Source: Candidatus Saccharimonadota bacterium
Lineage (GTDB): Bacteria; Patescibacteriota; Saccharimonadia; Saccharimonadales; UBA4665
DNA length: 45,375 nt
Reading direction: 5' to 3'
NCBI GenBank assembly: GCA_025927655.1
Contig: JAICKY010000005.1
Coordinates: 1-45,375, forward strand
The notes under the pieces were generated by a model, which saw only the letters and a list, made by a program, of their open reading frames with translations, ran no database searches and was not told the origin of the DNA. Each line of letters starts with the position of its first letter. Position 1 is the stretch's first letter. Positions 33,174 to 40,420 of the stretch are shown here, in pieces. The translations under genes were made by a program, and so were the position numbers.

Positions 33174-33734
33174 ATGAGAGAACTTATGTATGTAACGGGG
33201 AACCCTATAAAGTTTCACCAGGCTATGGCCGCCTGCGCTCCAGCAGCAATAAATCTGCAGCAAACCAAGCTTGCTATTCATGAAATTCAGGCCGAAACTG
33301 GCGAACTAGTCGCACGGGATAAGGCCGCCAAGGCGTTTGCTATCCTGAACAAACCAGTCGTTGTAAGCGACGACAGCTGGATGATCCCCGGCCTGAATAA
33401 CTTCCCTGGCCCCTATATGAAATCGATGAATGACTGGTTTACGCCGCAGGATTGGCTACGGCTCACGAGCAGTCTTACTGACAGGCGTATCATCTTGCGC
33501 CAGATAGTGGTGTACCAAGATGCAGACGGCCAGCAATTGTTTATACTGGATATCCCCGGGATCTTACTGCATGAAACCCGCGGCGTATCAGCATATGCGC
33601 ACGCCACCATTACTTCGTTCGACAATGGTACAACCAGCAATGCCGAGCACCACCAGGAAGGCAAAAGTGCAGCGGAAAAGCTCCGCAGCCCTTGGCACGA
33701 TTTTGCAGCATGGTATGGTAAGGAGAAGCTATGA
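33174..33734 (+). CDS. Ham1/RdgB-like nucleoside triphosphate pyrophosphatase
   Basis: 186 residues. MYVTGNPIKFHQAM is the Ham1 opening and VVSDDSWMIPGLNNFPGPYMK carries the acidic metal site and the phosphate-binding FPGPY. The end (TTSNAEHHQEGKSAAEKLRSPWHDFAAWY) differs from the classic SHRxxA motif, so substrate preference may be changed. Ham1/RdgB enzymes remove ITP and XTP from the nucleotide pool. TATAAT ends eight bases before the ATG. The stop overlaps the start of the next gene (ATGA), so the two are translated together. Confidence 0.8.
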   Translation: MRELMYVTGNPIKFHQAMAACAPAAINLQQTKLAIHEIQAETGELVARDKAAKAFAILNKPVVVSDDSWMIPGLNNFPGPYMKSMNDWFTPQDWLRLTSSLTDRRIILRQIVVYQDADGQQLFILDIPGILLHETRGVSAYAHATITSFDNGTTSNAEHHQEGKSAAEKLRSPWHDFAAWYGKEKL

Positions 33735-34252
33735 AGCATTTATATTTTGTACGGCATGGACACACCGAAATGAACGCGGCCGGCCGGTTTTCAGGCCAGA
33801 CCGAAACGCCTTTGACTGCGCAAGGAAAAGCGCAAGCGCTTGAAGCCGGTAACCAGGCCCGGCAGCTGCACATCGACTACATCATCAGTTCCCCGCTGTC
33901 ACGCGCGCATGATACAGCGCGCATCATCGCCCGCGCGATTGATTACCCGGAGGACAAAATCGAACTCAGCGACCTGCTGCTGGAGCGGCACTTTGGCAGC
34001 GCCGAGGGAGCAGCGTACTCACGCGAGTTCGACATGGAGGCAGTAGCCGATGCCGAACCGCTCACTAGCCTGCAAACCCGGCTGGAAAAATTCTGGCGCC
34101 ACGTACAGTCTATCCCGGCCGAAAACATTCTGGTGGTTAGTCATGGTTCTACCGGACGTATGTTCCGTCATGTCGCTAACCCAGAGATACCGTTCCATAG
34201 CACCGCCGAAAGGCACCATTTGCCAAACGCCCAGATCGTTCGATTGGTCTGA
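33731..34252 (+). CDS. Histidine phosphatase of the phosphoglycerate mutase superfamily
   Basis: 173 residues. The phosphohistidine motif YFVRHGHTEMN lies at the N-terminus, SSPLSRAHDTARIIA supplies the conserved arginine, the acid/base glutamate is probably in LLERHFGSAEG, and VVSHGSTGR holds the second histidine. The size and the GRFSGQTETPLTAQG stretch fit phosphatases such as CobC/GpmB relatives rather than a true glycolytic mutase. The substrate cannot be deduced. It is coupled by ATGA overlap to the Ham1-like gene, so a role in nucleotide clean-up is possible. Confidence 0.88.
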   Translation: MKHLYFVRHGHTEMNAAGRFSGQTETPLTAQGKAQALEAGNQARQLHIDYIISSPLSRAHDTARIIARAIDYPEDKIELSDLLLERHFGSAEGAAYSREFDMEAVADAEPLTSLQTRLEKFWRHVQSIPAENILVVSHGSTGRMFRHVANPEIPFHSTAERHHLPNAQIVRLV

Positions 34253-34430
34253 TCGGTTTTATCGGGCAGCGTGTCACGACATCCGTGCCCGTGAGCTATA
34301 CTCCAATCGCCCCCAGATACGTATTGGTCGGCCTTATATTTCCTTCCGAAGCGCCGGACAACTGCTATACTTAGATTAAAGCTAGAAATAAACAGATTAT
34401 ATTCAAGGATGATACTACTGTGCGATACTC

Positions 34431-34458
34431 GGTAAACATACAGATGTTTATGTTTACC
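34431..34458 (+). promoter_or_regulatory. Inverted repeat (operator or leader hairpin) before the TauE/SafE gene
   Basis: GGTAAACATA (34431-34440) and TATGTTTACC (34449-34458) are a perfect 10-bp inverted repeat with an 8-base loop; the half-site ATGTTT occurs twice and AAACAT once. A possible promoter (TTCAAG 34402-34407, 16 bases, GATACT 34424-34429) ends just before it, so the repeat covers the transcription start region and lies 14 bases before the ATG. Confidence 0.55.
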
Positions 34459-34472
34459 CCCGCTCCTACCTT

Positions 34473-35234
34473 ATGGAAAAAGACATTGTACTAGTGCTGG
34501 TTGGATTCGTGGTAGGGGTCATGAACGCTATAGCCGGTGGCGGTATGCTTGTGGGTTTCCCGGTGCTAATCGCACTAGGCATACCTCCTATCACGGCCAA
34601 CGCAACTGGCATGGTCGTAACCGCTCCCGGCCAACTGGCGTCCGCACTTGGCTACTGGAAATACCTGCGCAGAGTCCCCATGCGGTACGCATGGCTGCTC
34701 GTACCGGCGGTAATCGGTGCAGCCGCAGGCTCGCTCACCCTGCGTAACACGTCGCCTCATGATTTCGCACGTATTGTTCCGGTGCTGGTATTGTTCGGTG
34801 TGGCCCTATTTGCCTTTCAACCGCTGCTGCATTTTCATTTGCACAAACACCTGGAAAAACGGACTAAAAGAATGCTGCCTCTTCTGATGCTGGGGCTTGC
34901 AATGATCCCACTCTGTTTTTACGGTGGTTATTTTGGCGCCGGCTACGGCTTCCTGATGCTGGCGTTCCTGGGATTCGCAAGCGTCCCGGACACCCATATG
35001 ATTAACGCCATGAAAAACGTTTCGGCGATATTTGTTTCCGGCACTTCTATGATTTGCCTGTACAGTTCACATCTCATACACTGGCGGGTCGGCATGATAG
35101 CAGGTGCCGGCGCCGTTATCGGAGGTTTTCTGGGTGCCCGCGGGGCGCAAAAGGTCTCAAGCTATTGGCTGCGCATCTGCATTGTCGTCATTGGCGTAGC
35201 CGCCGTTATCTATTTAGCCTTGCAGCAGTACTAG
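34473..35234 (+). CDS. TauE/SafE family membrane permease
   Basis: 253 residues with seven or eight membrane helices. The opening VGFVVGVMNAIAGGGMLVGFPVLIALGIPPITANATGMV, with its glycine run and NAT motif, is the TauE/SafE hallmark, repeated in weaker form around GGYFGAGYGFLMLAFLGF. Members export or import sulfonates, sulfite or related small organic anions; the substrate is not clear here. An inverted repeat directly before the start suggests regulation. No RBS of normal form is visible before the ATG (34473). Confidence 0.88.
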   Translation: MEKDIVLVLVGFVVGVMNAIAGGGMLVGFPVLIALGIPPITANATGMVVTAPGQLASALGYWKYLRRVPMRYAWLLVPAVIGAAAGSLTLRNTSPHDFARIVPVLVLFGVALFAFQPLLHFHLHKHLEKRTKRMLPLLMLGLAMIPLCFYGGYFGAGYGFLMLAFLGFASVPDTHMINAMKNVSAIFVSGTSMICLYSSHLIHWRVGMIAGAGAVIGGFLGARGAQKVSSYWLRICIVVIGVAAVIYLALQQY

Positions 35235-35252
35235 AAACTCTATAAATAATCT

Positions 35253-35392
35253 GTTACAATCTCCCCTGTTGTAACTGCTTTTCCTGCAGCCCGGGAAAAG
35301 AGCAGCGTCTTCCACAGACCGGGAAGAGCAGCCCGAGCAAATGTATTCCATTTGCCCGGCGCGATGAGAAACCCATAAAATGGGTGTCTCAT
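35253..35392. other. Structured intergenic element, copy B
   Basis: On the plus strand five stems follow one another: GTTACAA/TTGTAAC (35253-35275), CTTTTCC/GGAAAAG (35278-35300) then AGCAGC, TCTTCC/GGAAGA (35308-35327) then GCAGCC, GCAAATG/CATTTGC around a TATTC loop (35337-35355) then CCGGCGCG, and a bipartite ATGAGA/TCTCAT stem with an inner CCCAT/ATGGG (35364-35392). The order of parts and the words GAGCAGC, AATGTATTCCAT, TTGCCCG and TGAG match copy A. It ends six bases before tRNA-Met on the plus strand. Confidence 0.6.
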
Positions 35393-35398
35393 AACTGG

Positions 35399-35475
35399 GG
35401 CGGCGTAGCTCAGCTGGTTAGAGCACAGGACTCATAAGCCTGGGGTCACAAGTTCAAGTCTTGTCGCCGCTACCA
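35399..35475 (+). tRNA. tRNA-Met (anticodon CAU), elongator type
   Basis: 77 bases with encoded CCA: acceptor GGCGGCG paired with CGCCGCT (G1-U72 wobble), D arm GCTC/GAGC, anticodon loop CTCATAA (CAU), T arm ACAAG-TTCAAGT-CTTGT. The anticodon stem lacks the three G-C pairs of initiator tRNA and has an A31-G39 mismatch. The variable region GGGTC resembles elongator tRNA-Met of E. coli. A CAU anticodon can also belong to tRNA-Ile read by TilS, so tRNA-Ile2 is the alternative. Confidence 0.88.
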
Positions 35476-35486
35476 TATGAAATTGA

Positions 35487-35510
35487 ACGGCCATAGTGTC
35501 GTTCTTTTGC
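35487..35510 (+). terminator. Terminator of tRNA-Met
   Basis: GAACG and CGTTC form a short stem around a 10-base loop, followed by TTTTG, 12 bases after the tRNA CCA end. Confidence 0.6.
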
Positions 35511-35511
35511 T

Positions 35512-35703
35512 ATGAATATCCGTAAAGCATATAAGAAGCCAGAGGAAGAGAATGCGACTGCCTTTTGGCTCAATACCTTAAAGTTTGTACCCGCTATATT
35601 TGCACTTGCTAGCTTTACGTTTCTAGCAGTTGCATACCCACTCGTTGCAGCAATGGGCAATGCCGCTGTGGCCTTATTTGTGAATATACGTAGCAGATCT
35701 TAG
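35512..35703 (+). CDS. Small membrane protein downstream of tRNA-Met
   Basis: 63 residues starting MNIRKAYKKPEEENATAFW, with one or two hydrophobic helices (about 23-42 and 44-58) and a positive N-terminus. The ATG lies directly after the tRNA terminator and no RBS is seen, so the start and even the gene are uncertain. The hydrophobic pattern favours a real membrane protein over a chance frame. No family recognised. Confidence 0.4.
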   Translation: MNIRKAYKKPEEENATAFWLNTLKFVPAIFALASFTFLAVAYPLVAAMGNAAVALFVNIRSRS

Positions 35704-35881
35704 CCCCTAGTTCAGCGCCATAAACATTTTTTGTCGGAATTATTACAAATCCTTCCAAAGAAATTGGGGTATAGTAGAAGTAGTGCACATGGTTGGATTG
35801 CCTCCTGTGCAGTAATGACCGTTATCATCAATCATCTCTTCTAAAAAATCGCCGAGGTTCATTCAAAAAAACGGAGCAAAT

Positions 35882-36784
35882 ATGAAGGTAAAATCAAAGA
35901 TTTTTTATTGGTACGCTGCGTTTCTTATTACATTCATATTATTATTGCTGCTTCCTGCCCCGGACAGAGCCACCATGGTCCGTTATCACCTGAGCGCCCT
36001 AGGGTTTCGTGTGCTCGATTTTACTTTTATTATTCCCGAGGCACTTATCTGGTTTGCCGCCTTTTACGGATACGAAAAACTCCACTCCTACAGCCAGCTT
36101 ATTAGAACCGGAAAGGAAGGCAGGCAGATTGCTAAGCTGGCAAGAGGCCTTCTGATTCTTGCCGTGGGATTACCTCTGGAAGCAATTTTCAGCGGCATAT
36201 TGTCAATCATAGCCACACATGTGCCATCGTTCAAAAACGCCTCGGTTATCACCAACAACTATGTAGCGGCATTGCTGCCATTACTGGCATTTATATGGAT
36301 CGGCAGGGGCGCTCGCGGGCTGGGCGATCTGGTAAAAACCAGGCCGCAGCTCTGGAAGGTAAACGCCACTACGTTCACAGTCATACTGCTCGGCATCATT
36401 TTCTGCTGCCTGATCGTACTGGATCATTCCCAACTACGTACTACCTACCACTTATCCCCAGAGGCTGTCATGATTACGCTCGGAGTTCCTTACATGTACG
36501 TGTGGTTTTTGGGCCTGCTCGCATCGATTGAGCTGCAAACCTACAGCCAGAAAGTCACCGGTGTATTGTATCGGCGGGGCTGGAATCTGTTAATCCTCGG
36601 CTTCGTATCGATAATCCTTCTGTCTATCCTAATACAGTACCTCTCCACGCTTTCGACATGGCTAACATCACTTAGTCTAGGTTGGATATTGCTTATGTTA
36701 TACGTTTTACTGTTTTTACTGGCGGGAGCTTTTATAATAGTGGCCTTGGGCGCCACAAGACTTAGTAAGATAGAGGAAGCCTAG
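35882..36784 (+). CDS. Hypothetical multi-pass membrane protein
   Basis: 300 residues with about eight hydrophobic helices in two groups of four, separated by a loop near residues 140-160. RBS GGAG lies seven bases before the ATG. A -10-like TATAGT near 35771 would give a leader of about 100 bases. The layout (an eight-helix sensor or transporter-like protein followed by a small cytoplasmic protein and a soluble histidine kinase) suggests that it may be the membrane sensor for that kinase. No family is recognised. Confidence 0.75.
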   Translation: MKVKSKIFYWYAAFLITFILLLLLPAPDRATMVRYHLSALGFRVLDFTFIIPEALIWFAAFYGYEKLHSYSQLIRTGKEGRQIAKLARGLLILAVGLPLEAIFSGILSIIATHVPSFKNASVITNNYVAALLPLLAFIWIGRGARGLGDLVKTRPQLWKVNATTFTVILLGIIFCCLIVLDHSQLRTTYHLSPEAVMITLGVPYMYVWFLGLLASIELQTYSQKVTGVLYRRGWNLLILGFVSIILLSILIQYLSTLSTWLTSLSLGWILLMLYVLLFLLAGAFIIVALGATRLSKIEEA

Positions 36785-36797
36785 GGGCGCACGAGAC

Positions 36798-37070
36798 ATG
36801 GCAAATTTATACGACGACGTAGTTACCATCACTTACGACTATCTCGGCCCTGCCGCAGACCGATTCGTAGTACGACAAATCCGCAACCACCTGCAAAAAG
36901 ACCCTAACGAATTACAACGCAAAGATCTCCGCCAGCTCATAGATTGGATACAGCTGGCTATGCGGCTGATCAGCGATGACAGCGAGACGATAGACAATTA
37001 TATGGCGGATCTGGAGGCGCTCGCGCAATCTAAAGAGCCTGGCATTCATGGTAAAAAAATCACCTACTAA
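36798..37070 (+). CDS. Small helical protein before the histidine kinase
   Basis: 90 residues, MANLYDDVVTITYDYLGPAA. An RBS-like AGGGG lies 10 bases before the ATG. The sequence is helical and soluble (VVRQIRNHLQKDPNELQRKDLRQLIDWIQLAMRLI). It overlaps the kinase start by 23 bases, so the two are translationally coupled. It may be a partner or phosphotransfer-like subunit, but no conserved histidine in a suitable motif stands out. Confidence 0.65.
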   Translation: MANLYDDVVTITYDYLGPAADRFVVRQIRNHLQKDPNELQRKDLRQLIDWIQLAMRLISDDSETIDNYMADLEALAQSKEPGIHGKKITY

Positions 37071-38178
37071 ACCACCGGCCGAGCATCTCCGGGAGTCACC
37101 CGCACATGACAGTGTACGGCTGGAAGCACTGTTTGCAAGCATTGGCGAAGGCGTCATCGCTACTGACGAGACAGGTGCTATCACCCGTATGAATCAGATG
37201 GCACTCGACCTGCTGGGACTGACCCGCGCCGATGTAATGGGTAAGCACTTCCTAAGCACCATAATATCCGTACACGACAACGGCCACCCGTTAGATGTCT
37301 TCGAGCGCCCCATCGTTAAAGCGTTCCAAACCGGTAAAACCATCAGCGCCCGTACACTATACCAGCAAAAAAATGGCGCGCTATTGCCCGTTCATATCAC
37401 TGTTGCCCCCATTATCTTTCGAGGACGGCCAATCGGAGCCATCGAAGTCTTTCGTGACCTGACCACAGAAATTGAGGCCGACAAACTAAAATCCGATTTT
37501 ATTTCCATAGCTTCTCATCAACTGCGAACCCCGCTCTCCGCGATAAATATGTACACGAGCATGTTGCGCGATGGCCTGGCCGGCGAAGTAAGCAAGGAAC
37601 AACTTCCCTACTTACAGACCATCCTAACATCGGTGGAACGCATGAATGTACTTATAGACACTCTGCTCAATATCACCCGCATTGAATCCGGCGGCATTGT
37701 GATCAAACCGCGTATGGCACGAGTAGATAACCTGGCCCGCGAGATGCTAACCGAGTTCGTGCCGGCCGCTCGTGCCAAATCTATCGACCTTACGTCCCAG
37801 CTTCCCGAAACCATGGAGCCAATCAGTACCGACACGCTGCTTATACGGGAGATCTGCGCCAATCTGCTCAATAACGCCATAAAATACACACCCCAAGGCG
37901 GCCGTGTACACTTCGAGCTGAGTGAAACCCCCAAAGAAGTGCTTTGGAAGGTAACTGACACCGGATACGGCATTCCTGAAAATGCTCAGAAAAACATTTT
38001 CCTTAAATTTTTCAGGGCCGAAAACATTACCAACAAAGATGTCAGCGGTACCGGATTAGGTCTATACCTGATTAAAAATATCGCGGAATCTCTGGGCGGA
38101 GAGTTGTGGTTCGAAAGCACCGAGAATGTCGGGTCGACATTTCACTTTTCGCTACCGAAAGAGATCCTGAGATCGTAG
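37048..38178 (+). CDS. Soluble PAS-domain sensor histidine kinase
   Basis: 376 residues without a membrane helix. A PAS domain (about 22-140) precedes the HisKA helix with H157 in SHQLRTPLSAI and the HATPase domain with the N box (NLLNNAIKYTP), the DTGYGIP motif and GTGLGLYLIKNIAE. The phosphoacceptor and ATP-binding boxes are intact. No response regulator gene is adjacent, so the partner is elsewhere. The operon context (large membrane protein, small helical protein, kinase) suggests that the membrane signal reaches the kinase through protein contact. Confidence 0.92.
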   Translation: MVKKSPTKPPAEHLRESPAHDSVRLEALFASIGEGVIATDETGAITRMNQMALDLLGLTRADVMGKHFLSTIISVHDNGHPLDVFERPIVKAFQTGKTISARTLYQQKNGALLPVHITVAPIIFRGRPIGAIEVFRDLTTEIEADKLKSDFISIASHQLRTPLSAINMYTSMLRDGLAGEVSKEQLPYLQTILTSVERMNVLIDTLLNITRIESGGIVIKPRMARVDNLAREMLTEFVPAARAKSIDLTSQLPETMEPISTDTLLIREICANLLNNAIKYTPQGGRVHFELSETPKEVLWKVTDTGYGIPENAQKNIFLKFFRAENITNKDVSGTGLGLYLIKNIAESLGGELWFESTENVGSTFHFSLPKEILRS

Positions 38179-38256
38179 TCCAAACCGCAGATGTTGCAGG
38201 CTGGTACCAATCGCTTGACATCGCGTATCAGATGGGACTGCTACAAATCCTGCATT

Positions 38257-39909
38257 TTACTGCGAAGAGTTTGTCGTGCTGGCCTTAGGTACAGCAGTCT
38301 GGCCGAGTATCACGATAAAGTCAGCGTTCGGGTAATCCGCGACGAGCGATGCGTTAGTTGTGACCGTTGCCTTATACTGACTCTTTAGGTATGCCAGCGT
38401 GTTCGGCTTTTGGCCATTAGAATTGTCAACAATAGTTGTTGTTGCCTGTGTGGCAGGCGCATCACCAATCGACACGGTCATACCCTTGCCCGTCAGTTTG
38501 GTCTCCTGGCCGAGTGCTAGGCCGGGAGTGCTGGTGCCGTTGAGTACCACCGTAGTAGCGCCTTCTTTGCTTACCGGATCAGCGGTGAATATCTTCTGGA
38601 TTTGAGCCTGTATATTCGTAAAATTATCGACGCCATCGGCGGGGATCAATGCCGATTCACCATCTGGCGCAGTATAGTTAGCCAACATAGTCGTATTGCC
38701 ACCCATAAGCGTGTTGATGTTATACGAATCTATTTTGTTGTCATCGATCTTTTTCATGTAGGTATACAGCGTTTCAATTTCGTCTACCTGCAAATTGGTT
38801 TTTATGTTGTTGCCCACCGCATCAACCAGGTTGCTTACTTTGAACGGATTAGCAATAACCGATGATTGCACTGCCTTATCCTTCGCCGCCAGCAGCATCT
38901 TTCGCTGGTACAGCGTACGTGTAAAGTCTGATTGGGCATAGCCGTATGAACCGTATGCATCGCCGCGTGCCCGGGCGAGATTAAGCGCCTGCTTGCCATT
39001 CAACGTTACCGAACCATTGGGGTACTTTGCGAGCGCGCAACAAGTGCGGGTAGTGTAATCCAGGCTTGGGTCATAGATTCCACGTGGATCATCACTATCG
39101 ATTGTAATGGTAATACCACCTACGGCGTTTACCAGATCACGAAACGCGCCGTAATTTACCAGGGCCTGATAATCTATAGTCAACCCAAGGTTATCCTGCA
39201 CTACCCGCTGCAATGCGTCCATACCGCCATTCGGGTACGTATCATTTATCTTAGCGTGCCCCACTCCTGGAATATCAACCCATAGGTCACGGGGGACGCT
39301 CAATATAAGCGCAGTGTTATTTTTGGTGTTTAAACTTAGCACCATTATAGAATCCGTCAGGTTGGCGCCGTTATGGCCAGGGTCGTCTGCCGAGTTGGCT
39401 GCTACCAATATATTTACACGACCGTCCTGATTCTGGAGTGGCGATGGTTTGAAAGCGCCAAGCAAACTCAGTGGATTGCTATTGCCGGTAAGTTTGGAAA
39501 TATCCCGGTAAAACTTAAAACCAAACCATAGGCCTCCCACTAGTACCAGCGCGCCTACGGCAAGCATGGAGCGTTTAAAGATACGTTTGACTGATCGTGG
39601 CTTACGCGCCTTCCCTTCATTTTTAGGGGGCATTTCGCGAGGCTCGCCGGGTCTGCGCCGGCGCGGTTCTCCGCGGTTCAACGGATACGATGCGACAGGC
39701 CGCGCGGCGGGAACTGCTGCGCTGCCTAAAACAGACTGAGGTTGGGCGCGCGTAGGCATGTCTGCCAGCTTAACAGGAGCAGGCTGCGGTTTTGCTGCAG
39801 GAGTGTGAAACACGGGTTGCCGAGGGCGCTCCTGTGCAGGTTTGGCGAAAAAACCATCAATATTTGTAGCTCGCTTTGGACTAAAGCTGTCGTATTTTTC
39901 TGGGCCCAT
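38257..39909 (-). CDS. LytR-CpsA-Psr (LCP) family protein with a LytR_C domain
   Basis: 550 residues from ATG 39909, preceded by AAAAGGG nine bases away; the frame extends upstream but without an RBS. A Pro/Arg-rich cytoplasmic N-terminus (about 1-115) and one membrane helix (about 118-138) lead to the LCP domain (about 160-380: NILVAANSADDPG, DSIMVLSLNTKNN, SVPRDLWVDIPGVGHAKIND, LNLARARGD) and a LytR_C domain (about 430-535). LCP enzymes attach anionic polymers to peptidoglycan. It converges on the histidine kinase. Confidence 0.92.
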   Translation of the reverse strand: MGPEKYDSFSPKRATNIDGFFAKPAQERPRQPVFHTPAAKPQPAPVKLADMPTRAQPQSVLGSAAVPAARPVASYPLNRGEPRRRRPGEPREMPPKNEGKARKPRSVKRIFKRSMLAVGALVLVGGLWFGFKFYRDISKLTGNSNPLSLLGAFKPSPLQNQDGRVNILVAANSADDPGHNGANLTDSIMVLSLNTKNNTALILSVPRDLWVDIPGVGHAKINDTYPNGGMDALQRVVQDNLGLTIDYQALVNYGAFRDLVNAVGGITITIDSDDPRGIYDPSLDYTTRTCCALAKYPNGSVTLNGKQALNLARARGDAYGSYGYAQSDFTRTLYQRKMLLAAKDKAVQSSVIANPFKVSNLVDAVGNNIKTNLQVDEIETLYTYMKKIDDNKIDSYNINTLMGGNTTMLANYTAPDGESALIPADGVDNFTNIQAQIQKIFTADPVSKEGATTVVLNGTSTPGLALGQETKLTGKGMTVSIGDAPATQATTTIVDNSNGQKPNTLAYLKSQYKATVTTNASLVADYPNADFIVILGQTAVPKASTTNSSQ

Positions 39910-40154
39910 GTTAAAGCCCTTTTCGTGTATCAAGACCGCGTTGGTAGGTGTAATGTGCCGGTTCCTGCGAGGAAACATAGGCGTAACTGTGACGGCGTGC
40001 GAAACCAGTCCATTGTGCTGCTACTATAGTCCATGCTAGAGAGAAAGTTTTAATATGATTCCTGGGCATTACTTTGGGCTATTGTACGCGAAAAAGGTCC
40101 TAGAATAAAGCGAAGCGGCTCTGATTTTCAGCCACCTTTTACGGCAAAACCAAT

Positions 40155-40190
40155 AAAAAAACCACCCTGCTCGTAAGAAGGGTGGTTTTG
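40155..40190 (-). terminator. Strong bidirectional terminator of the mini-unit
   Basis: AAAACCACCCT (40158-40168) pairs with AGGGTGGTTTT (40179-40189) in an 11-bp stem with a 10-base loop. Read on the minus strand it is followed by a run of T residues, and on the plus strand by the stem's own TTTT. Confidence 0.85.
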
Positions 40191-40194
40191 CCGT

Positions 40195-40290
40195 CTACAG
40201 TCTTTTTAGGAATCTGTCGACGGCCAGGACTGCGGAGTTGTTGGTTTCTGCCAACTCGTAATCCCACACGGTGGTTGCGGCTAGTCGCAT
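40195..40290 (-). CDS. Thirty-one-residue peptide in its own transcription unit
   Basis: ATG at 40290 with an RBS (AGAAAGG, about nine bases upstream) opens 31 codons ending TAG at 40195. The product begins MRLAATTVWDYELAET and ends AVLAVDRFLKRL; it is partly amphipathic and has no long hydrophobic run. A consensus promoter (40363-40391) lies 73 bases upstream across an A-rich leader, and a strong terminator follows five bases after the stop. The unit as a whole is certain to be transcribed; whether the peptide or the RNA is the product is open. Confidence 0.55.
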   Translation of the reverse strand: MRLAATTVWDYELAETNNSAVLAVDRFLKRL

Positions 40291-40362
40291 TGTACGGCTG
40301 CCTTTCTGTGTTTAATTTTGTTTTTATATATTTTTGTTTTGATTCATTCAAAACTATTGTAT

Positions 40363-40391
40363 AGTATATCAAAAAGCTTATGGTTTGTCAA
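40363..40391 (-). promoter_or_regulatory. Near-perfect promoter of the mini-unit
   Basis: On the minus strand TTGACA (40391-40386), exactly 17 bases, and TATACT (40368-40363). It is the best match to the housekeeping consensus seen in the window, directly after the stop codon of the MFS gene. Confidence 0.8.
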
Positions 40392-40420
40392 TAGGCACGT
40401 GTCAGAGGCACGTATGGCCC

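Noticed and set aside
35281-35335. Possible signal recognition particle RNA, because GGGAAGAGCAGCCC recalls the SRP helix (GGAAGG..AGCAGCC)
   Set aside because: The tetraloop is not closed by the required CC/GG pairs and the symmetric internal loop is missing; the bases pair better as the TCTTCC/GGAAGA hairpin.
40139-40372. 77-codon minus-strand frame over the mini-unit
   Set aside because: It begins inside the promoter and runs through the terminator; the 31-codon frame with its RBS fits the transcript better.
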